From an uncultured bacterium (GTDB lineage Bacteria; Cyanobacteriota; Vampirovibrionia; Gastranaerophilales; Gastranaerophilaceae): a stretch of 9,695 nucleotides of DNA. The DNA lies in assembly GCA_947365485.1 (NCBI GenBank), contig CANAXK010000048.1:1-9695 (forward strand), given 5' to 3'. The position numbers and the translations under genes were made by a program. The notes under the pieces were generated by a model. It searched no databases. It had not been told where the DNA came from and saw only the letters and a program-made list of their open reading frames with translations. Positions 7,096-9,695 of the stretch are shown in pieces; positions within the stretch are counted from its first letter, which is position 1, and every line of letters starts with the position of its first letter.

Positions 7096-7844
7096 ACAAA
7101 TACATCGCATCAACAGGGATCTGCTCCAGAAGAAAAGCCGACGAGCTTATTCTGGAAGGGCGCGTGCGTGTAAACGACTGCCAGATTGAAGAACTCGGAT
7201 TCCATGTAAGAGAAAAAGACAAAGTCTATATAGATAACAAGCTTGTAAAACCGCAGAAGCTTGAGTACTACAAGTTCTATAAACCAGCAGGATACATTAC
7301 AACTTCTGACGATGAAAAAGGCAGAAAAACAATCTACGATGTAATCCCGCCGGAGCTTAAGCACCTAAAACCGGTCGGGCGCCTTGACAAGGAATCAACA
7401 GGGCTTATTATTCTTACAAACGACGGAGAGTTCATAAACGAGATGACACATCCGTCAATCAAGGTTCCGAAGGTGTATGTTGTAACGATTAACGGCAAGT
7501 TTACGGCTGAACACGCTGAAAAAATGTTAAACGGGTTAGTGGTTGAGACTGATTCCGGTGAGAAGAAAACAGCTTACGCAGAAACGCTTCCGCTTGAAAT
7601 CACAAACAAGTCCTCAATGATTCAGGTTGTTCTTTATCAGGGTTTGAACAGACAAATCCGCAAGATGTTTGCAAAACTCGGGTTCGAAGTTGAGTCGCTC
7701 AAAAGAATCCAGCATGCAACAGTCACAATCGAAGGCTTGAAGAAAGGTCAGGTTAAGCCGATAAAACCAAAACAGGTCAAGGAATTGAAGGCGTATATTG
7801 CCAAAATCAAGAGGGAATATGCTAAAAGTTGCGATAACGGGTAA
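7083..7844 (+). CDS. rluB: RsuA/RluB/RluF-family rRNA pseudouridine synthase
   Basis: Converts a specific uridine in rRNA to pseudouridine, probably the RluB site in 23S rRNA, during ribosome assembly. Residues 1-60 are an S4 RNA-binding domain ('RLNKYIASTGICSRRKADELI'-like opening, 'GRVRVN' turn). Residues 61-230 are the catalytic domain, with 'KPAGYITTSDD', the catalytic Asp102 in 'GRLDKESTGL', 'HPSIKVPKVYVV' and the conserved C-terminal 'YQGLNRQIRKMFAKLG' segment. The last 20 residues are a lysine-rich helix. Length 253 is usual for short RluB forms. ATG at 7083 with a GAGG about 8 nt ahead inside the thioesterase gene. It overlaps the thioesterase by 13 nt and coaE by 26 nt, so translation is likely coupled. 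RluB versus RsuA or RluF is judged from length and gene style only. Confidence 0.92.
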   Translation: MPRLNKYIASTGICSRRKADELILEGRVRVNDCQIEELGFHVREKDKVYIDNKLVKPQKLEYYKFYKPAGYITTSDDEKGRKTIYDVIPPELKHLKPVGRLDKESTGLIILTNDGEFINEMTHPSIKVPKVYVVTINGKFTAEHAEKMLNGLVVETDSGEKKTAYAETLPLEITNKSSMIQVVLYQGLNRQIRKMFAKLGFEVESLKRIQHATVTIEGLKKGQVKPIKPKQVKELKAYIAKIKREYAKSCDNG

Positions 7845-8370
7845 TATTGCTGCAGGAAAATCGCAGGTGGAAGCGATTCTTGCAAAGGAATTTCTAGTTT
7901 ATGACGCGGATAAAATCGCGCATAAGTTTCTGGGCGATGTTGACCGCAAGGCACTCGGAGAGAAGGTTTTTAAAGACCCGGAAGCGCGTAAAAAACTGGA
8001 AGAATACATTCACCCGAAAGTCAAACAGGAGATTCTGGAGATTTTTGATTGCCCCCTCACCCCATCCCTCTCCCGTAGGGCGAGGGAGTTAACGGAAATT
8101 GTCTTCGTCTCCGTCCCGCTTCTTTTTGAGGCGAACTTTGATAAAATGTTCGACAAGATTCTTTTTGTCGCAGCAGACGACAACCTTAGGCTTGAAAGGC
8201 TGATGAAAAGAAACAATCTTACCGAAGAGGAGGCTAAGCTTCGCATGAACGCGCAAATGCCGCAGGACGAGAAGATTAAAAAATCTGACTACGTGATTTA
8301 CAACAACTCAACCATTGAAGATTTAGAAGCAGAGGTTTTGAAATTTTTAGCGACAATCCAAGCTGCTTAA
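7819..8370 (+). CDS. coaE: Dephospho-CoA kinase, with an in-frame palindromic repeat insertion
   Basis: Last step of coenzyme A synthesis: phosphorylates the ribose 3'-hydroxyl of dephospho-CoA with ATP. The start is ATG 7819 (GAGGGA ahead), not the frame-mate at 7798; it overlaps rluB by 26 nt. Length is 183 residues versus about 200 for the family. Seen: P-loop 'GNIAAGKS' (8-15), 'YDADKIAH' (28-35) with the acidic pair, 'IHPKV', core strand 'VFVSVPLLFEA' (95-105), lid residues Arg131, Arg142 and Gln146 in the 'RLMKRNNLTEEEAKLRMNAQ' region, and 'SDYVIYNNS'. All catalytic motifs are present and no stop interrupts it, so it is probably functional. Two oddities: the stretch between 'DADKIAH' and 'DRKAL' is about 20 residues shorter than E. 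coli as I recall it, and residues about 78-90 ('CPLTPSLSRRARE') are encoded by a C/G-rich palindromic repeat. Confidence 0.88.
   Translation: MLKVAITGNIAAGKSQVEAILAKEFLVYDADKIAHKFLGDVDRKALGEKVFKDPEARKKLEEYIHPKVKQEILEIFDCPLTPSLSRRARELTEIVFVSVPLLFEANFDKMFDKILFVAADDNLRLERLMKRNNLTEEEAKLRMNAQMPQDEKIKKSDYVIYNNSTIEDLEAEVLKFLATIQAA
8052..8088. repeat. C-rich/G-rich short palindromic interspersed-type repeat within coaE
   Basis: The element begins CCCCCTCACCCC and folds as a hairpin: 8065-8074 pairs with 8078-8087 (nine Watson-Crick pairs, one T-C mismatch, GTA loop). It is far richer in C and G than the surrounding AT-leaning gene. In frame it encodes 'PLTPSLSRRARE'; in another frame it reads 'PSPHPSPVGRG'. 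Both are the typical readings of a short repeat that I know from many bacterial genomes. Ends are approximate because I see no second copy in the window. Confidence 0.7.
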
Positions 8371-8393
8371 CATCTTAGCTGCCCAGCTGCCTC

Positions 8394-9632
8394 CTAGTAT
8401 TTGTTAGAGAGCTTCATCGCCTTGTACATTTCGAAGATACTCAAAATCAAGAATAGACCGAAAACATCAAGGTATGAGTGGTTTGAATAGACCATTACGT
8501 TTCCGCGTTTTTCGGGCTCAAACAGATTCAACAAGAACCCCATCGCAGTCCCGAGAAGCCCGACCATTGTGAAGAAACAGAAGTTCATAATGCTTACGGC
8601 AGTGCCTGATACCATTTTTCGGTTAGTCAGATGAAGCACCGGAACAAGAAGCGATGTCAGGCTTGCGTTTGCCGCAATCACGCAAAAAATTACTGCAATC
8701 AAATCAGTCCTTAAGTTAAGCGCAAGGCAGACGCAGATTATGAGCAGGCTGCTAAAAGTTATTATTGAAGCGTTTTTAAGGAATATAACCCTGTGGTTGT
8801 GACAGAGCTTGCACATAGACGCGTTTACAATGTTGAAAACAGCCGCAATCACCGCCATTATTGATAAAACAACTGCAGCTTTTGCAGAGCTCATCAGACA
8901 AAAATCTTCGAGAAACTTTTTCCCGATAATGGTCTGTATCGCGTACGAAATCCCGAAGTTGCAGCAGGCAAAGCTGAAAAGATTCCGGTTGTGTTTTTTG
9001 TGCAGTACAAGCCTGAACGGGAGCGCACGCATTTTGACATTCCTGTTTATTTCAGGAAGCTTAATTTTTGTTGTGAGCAGGGCGAAGATTGCTACTCCGA
9101 TAAAAAGCACGCAGCCGAGTATGATTAATATTTCACGCCAGCTCATGTATTTCATCATAAACACAAACGGCGCGTTTGCTGCGATTCCTCCTGTGTAGCC
9201 AATGAAAAGCATAACAGAGATTGCAAGCCCGAAGTTCTTGTCAGAAAAACAGCCTCTAAGCTCTTTGATTAAACTCAAATAAAAAGTGCTGCTTCCAAGC
9301 CCCACGAGCGCTCTTGAAAGATACATTACCATGAGGTTTGAAGATAGCGGGAACAAAAGAGCCCCGAGAGCAAGTATTATTCCGCCTGTGAGCATTACAC
9401 GCATTCCGCCGTATCTGTCAACCAGAACCCCGATTACAAGCTGGTTGAATGCGTAGATGTACATGAAAATTGCGCCAAAAGTTGTGATATACGGCGCGCT
9501 CACATTGAGTTCGTGCTGGAGAAGGTCAAAAATCGCACCGGGAATCGCGATTCTCTGGAAATTTGCAAAGAAATAAAACAGTGCACCGAGTGCTATGAGC
9601 GTAAATGTTATTACGAAATTCTTGTTCTTCAT
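8394..9632 (-). CDS. Major facilitator superfamily transporter
   Basis: A 412-residue polytopic membrane protein with about 12 hydrophobic helices, a secondary transporter of unknown small-molecule substrate. The start is the ATG at 9632: it lies just downstream of a promoter whose -35 is at 9666-9671, and the upstream TTG at 9671 would sit on that -35. Ribosome binding is weak (AAGTGGT abutting the ATG), consistent with a very short or absent leader. Visible: N-terminal helix 'FTLIALGALFYFFANF', then the MFS loop 2-3 motif at about 68-79, 'GVLVDRYGGMRV' with Asp72, Arg73, Gly75 and Arg78, followed by 'LSRALVGLGSS', and 'GYTGGIAANAPF' of the later helices. A charged middle loop ('KIKLPEINRNVKMRALPFR') separates the halves. 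It is convergent with coaE, 23 nt between stops. Substrate cannot be inferred from context. Confidence 0.9.
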   Translation of the reverse strand: MKNKNFVITFTLIALGALFYFFANFQRIAIPGAIFDLLQHELNVSAPYITTFGAIFMYIYAFNQLVIGVLVDRYGGMRVMLTGGIILALGALLFPLSSNLMVMYLSRALVGLGSSTFYLSLIKELRGCFSDKNFGLAISVMLFIGYTGGIAANAPFVFMMKYMSWREILIILGCVLFIGVAIFALLTTKIKLPEINRNVKMRALPFRLVLHKKHNRNLFSFACCNFGISYAIQTIIGKKFLEDFCLMSSAKAAVVLSIMAVIAAVFNIVNASMCKLCHNHRVIFLKNASIITFSSLLIICVCLALNLRTDLIAVIFCVIAANASLTSLLVPVLHLTNRKMVSGTAVSIMNFCFFTMVGLLGTAMGFLLNLFEPEKRGNVMVYSNHSYLDVFGLFLILSIFEMYKAMKLSNKY

Positions 9633-9642
9633 ACCACTTGTA

Positions 9643-9671
9643 AATCTACCGCCAATAGAAGATGGTGTCAA
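9643..9671 (-). promoter_or_regulatory. Promoter of the MFS transporter gene
   Basis: On the minus strand, a consensus TTGACA (9666-9671) and TAGATT (9643-9648, four of six matches) are separated by 17 nt. The predicted start is about 9635-9637, only a few nucleotides before the ATG at 9632. Confidence 0.65.
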
Positions 9672-9679
9672 GATATTTT

Positions 9680-9691
9680 ACGACTAGTCGT
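9680..9691. promoter_or_regulatory. 12-bp perfect palindrome upstream of the MFS promoter, possible operator
   Basis: ACGACTAGTCGT is exactly self-complementary and lies 8 nt upstream of the -35, centred about 50 nt before the predicted transcription start. This position suits a dimeric regulator, but no regulator gene is visible and a chance palindrome cannot be excluded. Confidence 0.4.
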
Positions 9692-9695
9692 CCTT

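Noticed and set aside
7901..8092. 63-codon frame ending 'PSPHPSPVGRGS' in coaE.
   Set aside because: This is the out-of-frame reading of the palindromic repeat, a frequent source of spurious hypothetical proteins.
8361..8393. Three AGCTGC copies and an AGCT(GCCC... )AGCT hairpin between coaE and the MFS gene.
   Set aside because: The stem is only four pairs with no T tract, too weak to call a terminator, and short repeats of this size occur by chance.
8809..9198. 129-codon plus-strand frame inside the MFS gene.
   Set aside because: It is antisense to a hydrophobic-helix gene, has no family-like sequence and no ribosome binding site; it is a shadow.
9633..9671. TTG 9671 as start of the MFS protein.
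   Set aside because: The codon overlaps the -35 TTGACA and the extra 13 residues add no membrane or family feature.
1..9695. CRISPR array, tRNA, rRNA, transposase, or a new defence-type system.
   Set aside because: I saw no regularly spaced repeats, tRNA-like cloverleaf, transposase motif or defence effector; apart from the orphan and small genes the content is housekeeping metabolism and transport.

Overview
This 9.7 kb window is densely packed, mostly ordinary bacterial chromosome with about 12 protein genes, no gap over about 75 bases, and no RNA genes, CRISPR array or insertion sequence that I can see. Coding is moderately AT-rich with the standard bacterial code. The small orphan protein at 672-1157 begins with a short 'SLSFKA' segment, a style of N-terminus I associate with gut Vampirovibrionia/Gastranaerophilales (non-photosynthetic relatives of cyanobacteria). 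Together with the GHL10 glycoside hydrolase this makes such an organism my best guess, but it is an inference from memory, not a demonstration.

Layout. Plus strand, left: the C-terminal half of an AGCS-type sodium:amino-acid symporter (2-658), a one-helix orphan membrane protein (672-1157), then a homocitrate/2-isopropylmalate synthase-family enzyme of the NifV-like type (1232-2539). Minus strand, 6199 down to 2543: a promoter at 6222-6250 drives a secreted GHL10 glycoside hydrolase, a 60-residue zinc-ribbon protein, an M20 metallopeptidase and a small orphan protein. The first three overlap end to start (17 and 11 nt), each downstream one with its own strong Shine-Dalgarno inside the preceding gene, so they are an operon with coupled translation. 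The minus operon and the plus-strand synthase converge with only 3 nt between stop codons.

Right half: a VOC/glyoxalase I-type gene (minus) and a YbgC-like hotdog thioesterase gene (plus) diverge from a 33-nt spacer containing overlapping, opposite -10 hexamers. The thioesterase gene continues into an overlapping plus-strand operon with an RluB-type rRNA pseudouridine synthase and dephospho-CoA kinase (coaE). A major facilitator transporter gene on the minus strand ends 23 nt from coaE and has a consensus-like promoter immediately next to its ATG, with a perfect 12-bp palindrome just upstream.

The most unusual signal is inside coaE: a C-rich/G-rich imperfect palindrome at about 8052-8088 that looks like a widespread short interspersed palindromic repeat, read in frame as extra residues in an enzyme that is normally essential. 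The enzyme also looks about 20 residues short just upstream of that point. I did not find evidence of a defence system, prophage or other complete novel system.
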